A DNA stretch of 64,000 nucleotides from Mycobacterium paragordonae (GCF_003614435.1 NZ_CP025547.1:124001-188000); one strand, 5' to 3'; counted from the stretch's first letter, positions 17,998-26,275 are shown. Made by a program: numbers and translations. Notes: generated by a model from the letters alone, not told the origin.

Positions 17998-18029
17998 ACA
18001 TATGTCTGGACATACGTCCAGACATATGT
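17998..18029. promoter_or_regulatory. Large perfect inverted repeat, probable TetR-type operator
   Basis: The arms ACATATGTCTGGAC (17998-18011) and GTCCAGACATATGT (18016-18029) are exact reverse complements around ATAC. The repeat lies 45 bases before the acyl-CoA dehydrogenase start at 18074, and the TetR gene at 19248 is the next gene downstream, the usual arrangement for a TetR regulator and its own operon. The shorter inner dyad TGGACATACGTCCA is of the size bound by one TetR dimer; two dimers could fill the full site. Confidence 0.65.
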
Positions 18030-18073
18030 TCATATAGTGCATCGTCCCTGTCACACCGCAGAGAGCCATCAGC

Positions 18074-19228
18074 ATGATTTCGTTCGAATTCACCCCTGAT
18101 CAGGTCGCATTTCAGAAGACCCTCACCGACTTCTCCCGCAAAGTCCTGCTCCCCGGCTACCGTGACCGTGCCGCGTCCACCGAGTTTCCGTTCGACATCC
18201 TGCGCCAGCTCGGCGAGCTCGGCGTGCTGGGGATCGGGCTGCCGGAGGAATACGGCGGCACCGGAGCCGAGGACCCGGTGACGCTCGGACTGGCCACCGA
18301 GACGCTTGCCTACGGAGATGTGAACCTTGCATCCGCGCCGGTGCAGGTCGGCCTGATCGGCTCGCAGCTGATGCATGGGACCGAAGAAGTCCAACAGCGC
18401 TATCTGCCGGCGATGATCGAGGGCCGGGAAAACGTCGCGATCGCGCTGACCGAACCCGGCTCGGGCTCCGACGCCGGCGGAATGACCACCGTGGCGAGAC
18501 CGGTCAAGGGCGGATGGACGCTGAGCGGGGAGAAGACCGCGATCTCCTGGGCCATGCACTCTTCCGCCGCGCTGGTCTACGCACGTGAGCCAGGCACCAC
18601 TGGCGCCAGGGGCGTGAGCTGCTACCTGGTACCCCTCGACGCGGACAAGGTCAGCGTGCACCACATGCGTGGCATGGGGTGCCTGCCGCTGGGGTGGGGC
18701 TCGATTCATCTTGACGACGTGTTCGTCCCGGCGTCACATCTGATCGGCGAACCCGGACGTGGATTCCACGCCGTGATGAGTCACTTCGACTTCAGCCGCG
18801 CCGCGCTCGGATTGTTGTGCCTCGGCGCCGCCCAGGCCAGCCTCGACGAAGCCGCCGTCTACGCGACTCAGCGGCACGCGTTCGGTAAACCCATTGCCGA
18901 CAACCAAGGGGTTTCGTTCCTGCTCGCCGAGCACGCTACCTACCTCGAGGCCGCCCGCTGGCTGTGCTATCGCGCGCTCTGGCTTCGCCAAGAGGGCAAG
19001 CCACACACCGCACTCGCCTCGATGGGCAAGTGGTGGCCACCCGCGGTCGCCAAGGACGCCATCGAAGCCGCGATGAGAATCCACGGCAATCTCGGTTATG
19101 CCACCGAATTCCCGCTGCAGCAACGCTTTCGCGACGTGATGGCGTACCTTGTCGCCGACGGAACAGCGGAGATACAAAAACGCGTGATCGCGAAGGACAT
19201 CCTGGCCCGCAAGAGCACATCATTCTGA
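18074..19228 (+). CDS. Acyl-CoA dehydrogenase, candidate alicyclic (cyclohexanecarboxyl-CoA type)
   Basis: This 384-residue FadE protein has LPEEYGGTG, TEPGSGSDAGG, the FDFSRAALG helix and QQRFRDVMAYLVADGTAEIQ near the end. The classical catalytic Glu in YEGT is Asp here (D362, in ADGT), and no Glu is present on the FDFSRAALG helix where isovaleryl-type enzymes keep theirs. Dehydrogenases acting on cyclohexane/cyclohexene carboxyl-CoA are known to use unusual acidic bases, and FDFSRAALG recalls that group; assignment to it is inference. The start is ATG at 18074. It shares a probable transcript with the TetR gene 19 bases downstream. Confidence 0.8.
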   Translation: MISFEFTPDQVAFQKTLTDFSRKVLLPGYRDRAASTEFPFDILRQLGELGVLGIGLPEEYGGTGAEDPVTLGLATETLAYGDVNLASAPVQVGLIGSQLMHGTEEVQQRYLPAMIEGRENVAIALTEPGSGSDAGGMTTVARPVKGGWTLSGEKTAISWAMHSSAALVYAREPGTTGARGVSCYLVPLDADKVSVHHMRGMGCLPLGWGSIHLDDVFVPASHLIGEPGRGFHAVMSHFDFSRAALGLLCLGAAQASLDEAAVYATQRHAFGKPIADNQGVSFLLAEHATYLEAARWLCYRALWLRQEGKPHTALASMGKWWPPAVAKDAIEAAMRIHGNLGYATEFPLQQRFRDVMAYLVADGTAEIQKRVIAKDILARKSTSF

Positions 19229-19247
19229 CCCAGACGTAGCGTGAGGC

Positions 19248-19886
19248 ATGACAACCACGAGAACCGCCCAGAAACAGGGCCAGGCGCGTCGTGATCAGCT
19301 CCGCGGGCAGGTGTTGTCGATCGTGGAGCAGCAGCTGCAGTCAGGCAAGACGTTCGCAGAGATCAATGTCGCCGACGTGGTCGCCGAGGCCGGGATCTCG
19401 CGTTCGACCTTCTACGCCTACTTCGTCGACAAGTTCACCTTGCTACGCATTTGGTACGACGAGTTCACGCAGGTGGTTCTTGGCGCGGTGCAGGCTTGGT
19501 GGTCGCTGGACGGCACCGCGACCAAGGAGGACGTGCGCGCTGCTTTGGAACGGATCATGGACGCCTACCGTGCTCACCCCGAGTTGCTTGCCGCCACTCA
19601 CGAAACTATCGGCAACGATCATGGGGTGCGCGAGGCGGTCGACGACGCAATGCGCCGTTACATCGACGGGCTGCGGACGCACATTGAAGCGGGGCAGGCC
19701 GGCGGGTTCATCGACCGGTCGTTGCCCGCCGCAGAAACCGCGTATTGGCTGCAATGGATGGCCGAACGTGGCCTGCACCGGATGTTGCGCACAGAGTCGG
19801 AATCGAGCCAGAAGCGGTTGGCAGAGGCGTACGCCGGCATTGTGTGGAACTCGCTTTATGCACCCGCCCGGCGCAACGGCAGATAG
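19248..19886 (+). CDS. TetR-family transcriptional regulator
   Basis: The 212-residue protein has the TetR helix-turn-helix at about residues 38-65 (VADVVAEAGISRSTFYAYF) and a helical ligand domain. It lies 19 bases after the acyl-CoA dehydrogenase gene and most likely binds the large inverted repeat at 17998-18029, repressing its own operon until a CoA ester or hydrocarbon ligand appears. The start is ATG at 19248. Confidence 0.87.
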   Translation: MTTTRTAQKQGQARRDQLRGQVLSIVEQQLQSGKTFAEINVADVVAEAGISRSTFYAYFVDKFTLLRIWYDEFTQVVLGAVQAWWSLDGTATKEDVRAALERIMDAYRAHPELLAATHETIGNDHGVREAVDDAMRRYIDGLRTHIEAGQAGGFIDRSLPAAETAYWLQWMAERGLHRMLRTESESSQKRLAEAYAGIVWNSLYAPARRNGR

Positions 19887-19927
19887 CTGATCTATCAGAT
19901 GGGTTGCTACAAAGAGGAGTCGAAGTT

Positions 19928-19987
19928 ATGCACGGATTCATCCGCGGCATGCCGAGCGTGACCACGGCGTCGAGGATCCCGCGATGA
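19928..19987 (+). CDS. Possible 19-codon leader ORF coupled to the ferredoxin gene
   Basis: ATG at 19928 follows AAAGAGGAG at nine bases, a better ribosome site than the ferredoxin itself has. The 19-residue frame (MHGFIRGMPSVTTASRIPR) ends in the ATGA that starts the ferredoxin. It may act only to load ribosomes. No known peptide family was recognised. Confidence 0.3.
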   Translation: MHGFIRGMPSVTTASRIPR

Positions 19988-20214
19988 CCGGCCGCGGACG
20001 GATCGTCTTCAACCGGTCGACCTGCGCTGGGATCGGACTGTGTGAGATGCACTCACCCGACGTGTTCAAGATCGACGACGACGGGCTGATGACTCCACAG
20101 GCTGACGTGGTCGACGCTTCCCGGAGCGCCGAGATGGAGGAAGCCGCGATGAGCTGCCCGACGCAGTCCATCCGGATCGTCGACGACGCGACGTCCAGCG
20201 ATAACTCACGGTGA
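19984..20214 (+). CDS. 3Fe-4S-type ferredoxin (P450 partner type)
   Basis: The 76-residue protein has Cys14, Cys20 (CAGIGLC) and Cys58-Pro, with Ile at the position of the second cluster cysteine. This is the single 3Fe-4S pattern typical of small actinobacterial ferredoxins that donate electrons to cytochromes P450. The P450 at 23765 is the likely partner, although the two LuxR genes and the ADH lie between. No ferredoxin reductase is seen in the window, so electrons must come from one encoded elsewhere. The start is fixed by the ATGA overlap with the leader ORF. Confidence 0.82.
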   Translation: MTGRGRIVFNRSTCAGIGLCEMHSPDVFKIDDDGLMTPQADVVDASRSAEMEEAAMSCPTQSIRIVDDATSSDNSR

Positions 20215-20224
20215 TGTCAGTCCG

Positions 20225-21436
20225 ATGGCCGAACTACCCGCGTCGGTGACCCAATGTGCCGAGCAGGCACGCGAACTGATGCGCGAGACCGCGGCGGTGC
20301 TCGGTGTGGAGGAGATCTGCGGGACGCCTGTCGATACGGACTTGCGCGGGGTAGACGCTGCGCTGTCGGCTGCTCGGCGCGGCTTGACAGAGCACCTCGA
20401 ACTCGCGGCGTTGTCGCCGCAAGATCAGCCCGATCGTGACGTCGCTGCGCTGATCTTGCGGTTACAGCAGACCCAGTTGTCCGTCAAGGAAGCAATCCTG
20501 GCAGACCACAGCGATAAAGTTTGCGGCGCTAGGGAAGCCGTCAACAGGCTGCGTGGCGCGCTGTCGGCAGTGGACCTGGCCGAGCGCGCTCCGGTCGAGG
20601 TGCACCGGATGGGGTTCACCCGCGTGCTGTTCTCCCGGATACGGCACGGAACATGGTTCGCTTGTTCGGCTTTCGCCGGTGCGGACGAAGAACTCGCGCG
20701 GCGCATGGTCTCGGTGGGACTCGCTAACCCGCGACGTCTGAGCTGCCGATTGCCGGAGAGCGAGATGGTCCGCCGCGGCGTCCCCATTCTGGTACGCGAC
20801 GCGCAATCCAACCCGCATGTGCATCCGGAATTGGTTGCGCTGACCAAGACCACGTCGTATGTCGCCGCGCCGGTGTTCTGCTGGGGAAAGCCGATCGCCT
20901 TCCTGCATGCTGATCGGGACAACCTTTCTTTCAGAGGTTATGAATCCGGCGTGCAACCATTCGACCGCGACGTGCTCGGGATGTTCGCAGCAGGCCTGGG
21001 TGTGGCGTTCGAGCGCAATCTGATGGTCGACCGGCTTGCGGCCATGCGGCAAGCTGCCGACGACCACTTGCGTGCTGCGAACACCCTCGCCGATGAGTTC
21101 ACCCTTGAAGTCATGGACCTGGCCGAGCCCGCGACCAAGTCCAGCGAATGTCTGCTCAGCCTGGAGCCGGCCCAGCCGATGGCCGAACATCACGATCGCG
21201 AGGTATCCGGCGCCCTGACTGCCCGCGAAGCCGACGTGTTGCGTGGGTTGGCCGCGGGCATGACCAACGCGCAGATTGCGGTCAGCCTTGTCGTCACGGA
21301 GGGCACGATCAAGACGCACGTCAAGCACGTCCTGCGAAAGCTCGGAGCGGCCAACCGCACCGAGGCTGTGGCCAGGTATCACCGAATGCGCAACTCGTTG
21401 AGGGACGTATCGCCGACGGCTGGCTATCGGCCGTGA
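20225..21436 (+). CDS. LuxR-family regulator with GAF-like sensor domain (pair 2, first gene)
   Basis: The 403-residue protein has a long helical N-terminus, a GAF-like domain at about 120-270 (EVHRMGFTRVLFSRIR, YVAAPVFCWGKPIAFLHAD) and a LuxR helix-turn-helix at about 330-383 (LTAREADVLRGL, TNAQIAVSL, GTIKTHVKHVLRKLG). It is closest to the next gene: the LAER.P.EVHR.GFT..LFS.IR..TWF pattern is shared, showing duplication. ATG at 20225 is ten bases after the ferredoxin stop, with only a weak ribosome site. Its stop overlaps the next start as GTGA. Confidence 0.82.
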   Translation: MAELPASVTQCAEQARELMRETAAVLGVEEICGTPVDTDLRGVDAALSAARRGLTEHLELAALSPQDQPDRDVAALILRLQQTQLSVKEAILADHSDKVCGAREAVNRLRGALSAVDLAERAPVEVHRMGFTRVLFSRIRHGTWFACSAFAGADEELARRMVSVGLANPRRLSCRLPESEMVRRGVPILVRDAQSNPHVHPELVALTKTTSYVAAPVFCWGKPIAFLHADRDNLSFRGYESGVQPFDRDVLGMFAAGLGVAFERNLMVDRLAAMRQAADDHLRAANTLADEFTLEVMDLAEPATKSSECLLSLEPAQPMAEHHDREVSGALTAREADVLRGLAAGMTNAQIAVSLVVTEGTIKTHVKHVLRKLGAANRTEAVARYHRMRNSLRDVSPTAGYRP

Positions 21437-22368
21437 CGTCACCGCGCGATGGGCTCGCTCACTCGATCGGCTCCAAGGACGTGATCCCGGCGCCGTTGTC
21501 GCCGACGGCAGTCGGCGTCGCCAAGGAAGCGCTGGCGCGGCTACGGTTGGTATTCAACAATTCCGAACTCGCCGAACGGATTCCAGGCGAAGTGCACCGA
21601 ATTGGCTTCACCCACATCTTGTTTTCGTACATCCGGCAGAACACCTGGTTCGTGCGGTCCGCCTACGCCGCCGGCGACGACCAACTGGCGTACACGATGC
21701 TGCAAGTGGGTCGCGCGCATCCACGCAGGCTTCGCCGGCCCCTACCCGAGTGTGAAATGGTGCTCAGCGGATCACCGATCCTCATCGAGAACCCGCGATC
21801 CGATCCGCGGCTGCACTCCGCGCTGGTCGCAGTCACCAACCCGAAGGTCTACGTCGCGGCGCCGGTGTACGCGTGGCAGACACCGGTGGGTTTGCTGCAC
21901 GCCGATGCGCCCACGGAGACCGGCGATGTCGATGTGGCCGAACGCGACCTGCTTGGCCTGTTCGCCGAAGGGGTCGGCGCCATCTTCGAGCGGAACCTGG
22001 TTCTGGAGCGCCTGCGCGCGATGCGCGGCGCGGTCGAAGAGCACACCCACAAGATCGGGGCACTTGCCGATGCGTTCGAGGATGAGCTGTGGGACAACAT
22101 GGATCTGCGTGCCGACGCCGATCCGGCCGGCGGCGTGCAGGGCGTCTTTCAGCGGGAACGCAACATCATCGCGGAGCTGACGCTGCGGGAGAAGCAGGTG
22201 CTCCAGATGCTGGCGACGGGCAAGACCAACGCGCAGATCGCGGATCGGCTGTTTATTGCCGAGGGCACCGTGAAGTCCCATGTCAAGCACATCATGGAGA
22301 AGCTGGGCGCGAGCAACCGCACCGACGCCGTCCGCAAGTACCAAGCGTGGGACGCGGCACTGTTCTGA
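21433..22368 (+). CDS. LuxR-family regulator with GAF-like sensor domain (pair 2, second gene)
   Basis: The 311-residue protein starts at GTG 21433, fixed by the 4-base GTGA overlap; in-frame codons before that lie inside the previous gene and read as non-protein. It lacks most of the long N-terminal helical region of its neighbour. It has the GAF-like domain (EVHRIGFTHILFSYIR, KVYVAAPVYAWQTPVGLLHAD) and a LuxR helix-turn-helix near the end (LTLREKQVLQML, TNAQIADRL, GTVKSHVKHIMEKLG). It converges on the ADH gene with six bases between stops. Confidence 0.82.
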   Translation: MTSPRDGLAHSIGSKDVIPAPLSPTAVGVAKEALARLRLVFNNSELAERIPGEVHRIGFTHILFSYIRQNTWFVRSAYAAGDDQLAYTMLQVGRAHPRRLRRPLPECEMVLSGSPILIENPRSDPRLHSALVAVTNPKVYVAAPVYAWQTPVGLLHADAPTETGDVDVAERDLLGLFAEGVGAIFERNLVLERLRAMRGAVEEHTHKIGALADAFEDELWDNMDLRADADPAGGVQGVFQRERNIIAELTLREKQVLQMLATGKTNAQIADRLFIAEGTVKSHVKHIMEKLGASNRTDAVRKYQAWDAALF

Positions 22369-22381
22369 TCACGATCAGAAC
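22362..22381. terminator. Inverted repeat spanning both stop codons of convergent genes
   Basis: GTTCTGATC (22362-22370) and GATCAGAAC (22373-22381) are exact complements two bases apart. Both stop codons (22366-22368 and 22375-22377) lie inside. As RNA it would fold to an eight-pair stem with a six-base or smaller loop on either strand, so it may terminate transcription in both directions. There is no U-tract. Confidence 0.4.
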
Positions 22382-23481
22382 CGGATCATTCCACGGATGT
22401 TGCGTCCTTCCAGCATGTCTCGATAGCCATCGTTGATGTCGTCGAGCGCGTACTCCCGCGTCACCAGCTCGTCGAGCTTGAGTTGACCGAGCTCGTACAT
22501 CTCCAGATATCTCGGGATGTCGTGGTGCGGGTTCGACGAACCGAACAACGCCCCGTGGATGGACTTTTCATACAACGTCAGCTCGAAGAGCGAGGCGGTG
22601 ACGTCGAGCGCGGTGGGATGGCCGATCGCTGTCACGATGACCTTTCCGCGTTTGCCGACCAGGCTCAGTGCCTCGCCGATATAGGCGCCCTCGGCCACAT
22701 CGGTGGTGATCACACACGTCTCGGCCAGGCGTCCGCGGGTGAGGTCGGTCAGCAGCGGCAGTGCCTCGACCGCTGTGGCAACCGTGTGGGTTGCCCCGAA
22801 CTCCAGAGCCCTCTGACGCTTGAAGTCCACCGGGTCCACCGCGACCACATACCGGGCGCCCGCGGCACGGGCTCCCTGGATTGCGTTGCTGCCGATACCG
22901 CCCACACCGAGCACCACCACCGCGTCGCCAGGACGGACTTTGGCGGTGTTGACCACGCTGCCGAAGCCGGTGGGAACACAGCAGCCCACCAGAGCGGCCC
23001 GATCCAGCCTGCTGCCGTGATCCACCTTCACCACCGACGCCATCGGGACCACGGTGTACTCCGCGAAGGTGCCAAGGACACACATCTGACCGACATCGTG
23101 CCCGCGGGAGTGGAAGCGGTAGGTTCCGTCCAGTTGCGGACCCTGTGCGATGGCGGCCCCAAGATCGCACAGGTTCGTCATCCCGCGCGCACAGTACGAG
23201 CAGCGGCCACACGTCGGCAGGAAGCTCAACACCACCGAATCGCCTTCCTCGACGCCGGTGACGTTCGGGCCTACGCCGGCAACGACACCGGCACCTTCGT
23301 GGCCACCGACGAAGGGAAACTGCACCGGGATATCCCCGGTGACCAAGTGGTAGTCCGAATGGCACAAACCACTGGCCGTCAGTTTGACCAGAACCTCACC
23401 GGACCGCGGCGGATCGAGTTCGACCTCTTCGACCTGCCATTTTTCCTGAAGACCCCACACAATCGCAGCTTTGGTTTTCAT
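22375..23481 (-). CDS. NDMA-dependent-type zinc alcohol dehydrogenase (MDR)
   Basis: The 368-residue protein resembles mycobacterial AdhD (Rv3086). Catalytic zinc residues lie in GLCHSDYH and GGHEGAG, structural zinc cysteines in CGRCSYCARGMTNLC, and the cofactor loop is GVGGIGSNAIQGA. NDMA-type enzymes hold NAD tightly and in mycobacteria are re-oxidised through mycofactocin. It would oxidise an alcohol, plausibly the P450 product, to an aldehyde. The start is ATG at 23481; the longer frame into the divergent promoter is rejected. It is divergent from the P450 gene. Confidence 0.87.
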   Translation of the reverse strand: MKTKAAIVWGLQEKWQVEEVELDPPRSGEVLVKLTASGLCHSDYHLVTGDIPVQFPFVGGHEGAGVVAGVGPNVTGVEEGDSVVLSFLPTCGRCSYCARGMTNLCDLGAAIAQGPQLDGTYRFHSRGHDVGQMCVLGTFAEYTVVPMASVVKVDHGSRLDRAALVGCCVPTGFGSVVNTAKVRPGDAVVVLGVGGIGSNAIQGARAAGARYVVAVDPVDFKRQRALEFGATHTVATAVEALPLLTDLTRGRLAETCVITTDVAEGAYIGEALSLVGKRGKVIVTAIGHPTALDVTASLFELTLYEKSIHGALFGSSNPHHDIPRYLEMYELGQLKLDELVTREYALDDINDGYRDMLEGRNIRGMIRF

Positions 23482-23731
23482 GGTGTGTCCATTTCGCCTC
23501 GATACGACCAACGGACGGGAACCTTGGGGGGCCACGTCGTGATCGATTAGCAGCCATGCTGTCGGTGCCAAGCAGCCTGCACATCTGCCAGAGGTGGTGT
23601 TTCTGCTATTCCGTCCGGGATACCCAGCCGGAACATACCCACTTAGTGGCAGCATTTTTGATCCCATCAGGCGATGTGCCGCCAAGTGCGCGGCCTTAGC
23701 GTCTTGTCCATCCGGCCCGCGAATCTTCGCC

Positions 23732-23742
23732 GGCTCAGACCA
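23732..23742. promoter_or_regulatory. Weak FadR/GntR-type site before the P450 gene
   Basis: GGCTCAGACCA matches the TGGTCAGACCA consensus at nine of eleven positions with one intact GACCA arm. It ends 22 bases before the ATG at 23765. The 283-base divergent region between ADH and P450 otherwise shows two direct ATACCCA copies near 23620-23640 and nothing else clear. Confidence 0.35.
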
Positions 23743-23764
23743 TCGAGAGTTGAGGTACTACCCC

Positions 23765-25039
23765 ATGACTACTGCGACGGAAGGTGTTAACACCAACCTG
23801 AATTCGCTGGAATTCTGGGCGCTGCCCCGTTCAGCACACCACGACGCGTTCCGGTGGCTGCGTGCGAACAAGCCGGTGAGCTGGAACGGCCCGCCTGACT
23901 CGCTGGACCCGAACCTGGACAACGCCAAGGGATTCTGGTCGGTGGTCAAACACGCTCACATTGCCGAGATCTCACGCAAACCCGAGGTGTTCAGCTCCGC
24001 TCAGGGCGTGTTCGTCGATGATTTTCCGCAGTTGGAGACGATGCTGTCGTTTATCGTGACGGACCCACCCCGTCACACTGAGATGCGCAATATCGTCAGC
24101 GTGGCCTTCACGCCTCGCAACATCGCCAAAATGTCCGACAAGATCGGTGGCATCGTCAAGGGAATCATCGACAACGTCGCCCCGTTGGGTGGCGGCGATC
24201 TTTGCCAGTTGATCACCAAGGAGGTCCCCGGCCGCGTTTTCGCCAGCATGCTGGGCATCACGGATGAAAACCAGATTCAGTACGTGATGGACGCGGCCGA
24301 GCAGTTCGCGTGCTGGAACGATCCCGAGTACGCCCACATCGGCTCCCCGTTGTTCGTGTTCGCCGATGCGTCACAGAAGCTGGCCACGCTCGCTCTCGAA
24401 CTGGTCCCGGACCGCATCAAGAATCCCGGCGACGATCTGCTCACCTGGGTGGCCCAGGCCCAGTATGAGGGCCATAAGTTGTCCACCGAGGAGGTCGGGG
24501 TCTTCTTCTCGCTGTTGGCCGCTGGCGCGAATGACACCACCCGCCATGCCATGGCGCACGTCCTGACGCTGTTCCAGCAGCACCCGGACCAGCTCGCCTA
24601 CCTGATGGAAGATTTCGAAGCCCGGGTCGACGACGCCGTCAACGAAGCGTTGCGGATGGAGCCACCACTGATGCATTTCCGCCGTACCGCGTTGCGCGAC
24701 TACGAAATCGGCGGGGTGACCATAAAAGAGGGCGACAAGGTGGTGATGTGGTACGTCGCGAGCAACCGCGACGAGGACGTCTTCGACCGTCCCGACGTCT
24801 TCGACATCTCGCGCACGGCCAAGCACAACCCGCACCAGGCCTTCGGCGGTGGCGGACCGCACTACTGCCTCGGTCACATGCTGGGACGGGCAGTCCTCAA
24901 GGCGCAGATGCGCGAGATCTACAGCCGCATGAAGAATCTCGAGGTCGGTGAGCGCGAAGTCCTGCTCTCCAACTTCATGAATGGGGTCAAGCGGCTACCC
25001 GCGACCTGGACACCAGAGAAGCGCCCACCTGGCCAATAG
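23765..25039 (+). CDS. Cytochrome P450
   Basis: The 424-residue P450 has the I-helix oxygen motif AGANDTT, the K-helix EALR, and the heme loop FGGGGPHYCLG with the thiolate ligand Cys368. It is soluble, of bacterial class I length, and would take electrons from a ferredoxin such as the one at 19984. The CYP family is not assigned. It most likely hydroxylates a hydrophobic substrate, with the divergent NDMA-type ADH acting next. The start is ATG at 23765; the longer frame to 23594 runs through the promoter region and is rejected. Confidence 0.9.
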   Translation: MTTATEGVNTNLNSLEFWALPRSAHHDAFRWLRANKPVSWNGPPDSLDPNLDNAKGFWSVVKHAHIAEISRKPEVFSSAQGVFVDDFPQLETMLSFIVTDPPRHTEMRNIVSVAFTPRNIAKMSDKIGGIVKGIIDNVAPLGGGDLCQLITKEVPGRVFASMLGITDENQIQYVMDAAEQFACWNDPEYAHIGSPLFVFADASQKLATLALELVPDRIKNPGDDLLTWVAQAQYEGHKLSTEEVGVFFSLLAAGANDTTRHAMAHVLTLFQQHPDQLAYLMEDFEARVDDAVNEALRMEPPLMHFRRTALRDYEIGGVTIKEGDKVVMWYVASNRDEDVFDRPDVFDISRTAKHNPHQAFGGGGPHYCLGHMLGRAVLKAQMREIYSRMKNLEVGEREVLLSNFMNGVKRLPATWTPEKRPPGQ

Positions 25040-25114
25040 TCCGCGATCGGCTATTCCTAAGCGCTGCTGCCTTCTTAGGCATGAGAACCCTGTAACTCAC
25101 CTGAATTGGAAGAC

Positions 25115-26275
25115 ATGTCTGAACTGTTTCCCGACTACCGCTCGCGGTGGGAAACCGACGACCAGCGGCTGCTCCGCAAGCATGCGGCAGCGTTCTTCCG
25201 TAGAGAGGCCGCTCCTCATCAAGAACGCTGGGCCAAGCAGCATCAGGTTGACCGTGAGTTCTGGAACAAGGCAGGCGCCGCGGGACTGCTGTGTTTGGAG
25301 CTACCTGGGCACTACGGCGGTGGTGACGGCAATTTCGGACACGAGGCGGTAATTCAGTACGAGCTCAGTTTCTCCGGAGACTCGGCGTTTGGCTTCGGTG
25401 TGCATTCCACAGTTTCCGCGCACTACATCTACGCGTTCGGCGGTGAGGAGCAGAAGGCGCGCTGGCTGCCACGGGTGACGACAGGCGAGGCGGTGTTAGC
25501 CATCGCGATGACGGAGCCCGGTACCGGCTCGGATCTGCAGGCGGTCCGAACCAGCGCTGTTCGTGATGGAGGCGACTACGTGATCAATGGGTCGAAGACG
25601 TTCATCTCCAACGGATCCCACTGCGATCTGCTGATCGTCGTCGCGAAGACCGATCCGAACCAGGGCGCCAAAGGGATCTCGCTGTTCGTCGTGGAGACCG
25701 ACGGGCAGAGTGGATTCGAACGCGGCCGGGTACTGCACAAAATCGGCCAGCATGGACAGGACACGCGCGAGCTCGCATTCACCGATATGCGGGTACCTGC
25801 GCGGAATCTCCTCGGTGGCGTGGCGGGGCAGGGTTTCTACCAACTGATGAAGCAACTCCCCCGGGAGCGGCTGAGCATCGCGATCGGCGGGGTCGCGATG
25901 GCCGAGGCCGCTGTGCTGGAAGCGGTCAAGTACGCCAAGGAGCGGCGGGCTTTTGGCAGGCCCATCCTTGACCACCAGAACACCAAATTCGTTCTGGCCG
26001 AATGCAAGGCGGATGTCCTGGCCGGTAAGGCCCTGGTCGATCACTGTATCGAGCGGTACCTGGAGGGCGCCCTCGACGCGGCGACCGCATCGATAGCCAA
26101 GGTGTGGGTGAGCGACATGCAGTGCAAGGTCATCGACAAATGCCTACAGATCTTCGGCGGGTACGGGTACATCATGGAATACCCCATCGCGCGGATGTAC
26201 GCGGCCGCACGAGTGCAGAAGATCTACGGCGGCACCAGCGAGATCCTGAAGGAACTCATCGCCCGAGAGCTCTGA
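25115..26275 (+). CDS. Acyl-CoA dehydrogenase, long-chain type
   Basis: This 386-residue FadE protein ends in IYGGTSEILKELIAREL, the long-chain acyl-CoA dehydrogenase pattern in which the late Glu is Gly. The catalytic base is instead the Glu in LPRERL (E251), as in the LCAD/isovaleryl type. FAD-binding blocks MTEPGTGSDLQ and FISNGSHCD are intact. It lies 75 bases after the P450 on the same strand and is probably co-transcribed. ATG at 25115 is chosen over TTG at 25106. It would act in beta-oxidation of the activated product. Confidence 0.87.
   Translation: MSELFPDYRSRWETDDQRLLRKHAAAFFRREAAPHQERWAKQHQVDREFWNKAGAAGLLCLELPGHYGGGDGNFGHEAVIQYELSFSGDSAFGFGVHSTVSAHYIYAFGGEEQKARWLPRVTTGEAVLAIAMTEPGTGSDLQAVRTSAVRDGGDYVINGSKTFISNGSHCDLLIVVAKTDPNQGAKGISLFVVETDGQSGFERGRVLHKIGQHGQDTRELAFTDMRVPARNLLGGVAGQGFYQLMKQLPRERLSIAIGGVAMAEAAVLEAVKYAKERRAFGRPILDHQNTKFVLAECKADVLAGKALVDHCIERYLEGALDAATASIAKVWVSDMQCKVIDKCLQIFGGYGYIMEYPIARMYAAARVQKIYGGTSEILKELIAREL

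Noticed and set aside
17951..18709. 252-codon minus-strand open frame
   Set aside because: It crosses the large inverted repeat and lies antisense to the acyl-CoA dehydrogenase; no domain seen.
22483..23550. 355-codon plus-strand open frame over the alcohol dehydrogenase
   Set aside because: Antisense shadow; the dehydrogenase on the minus strand has both zinc sites.
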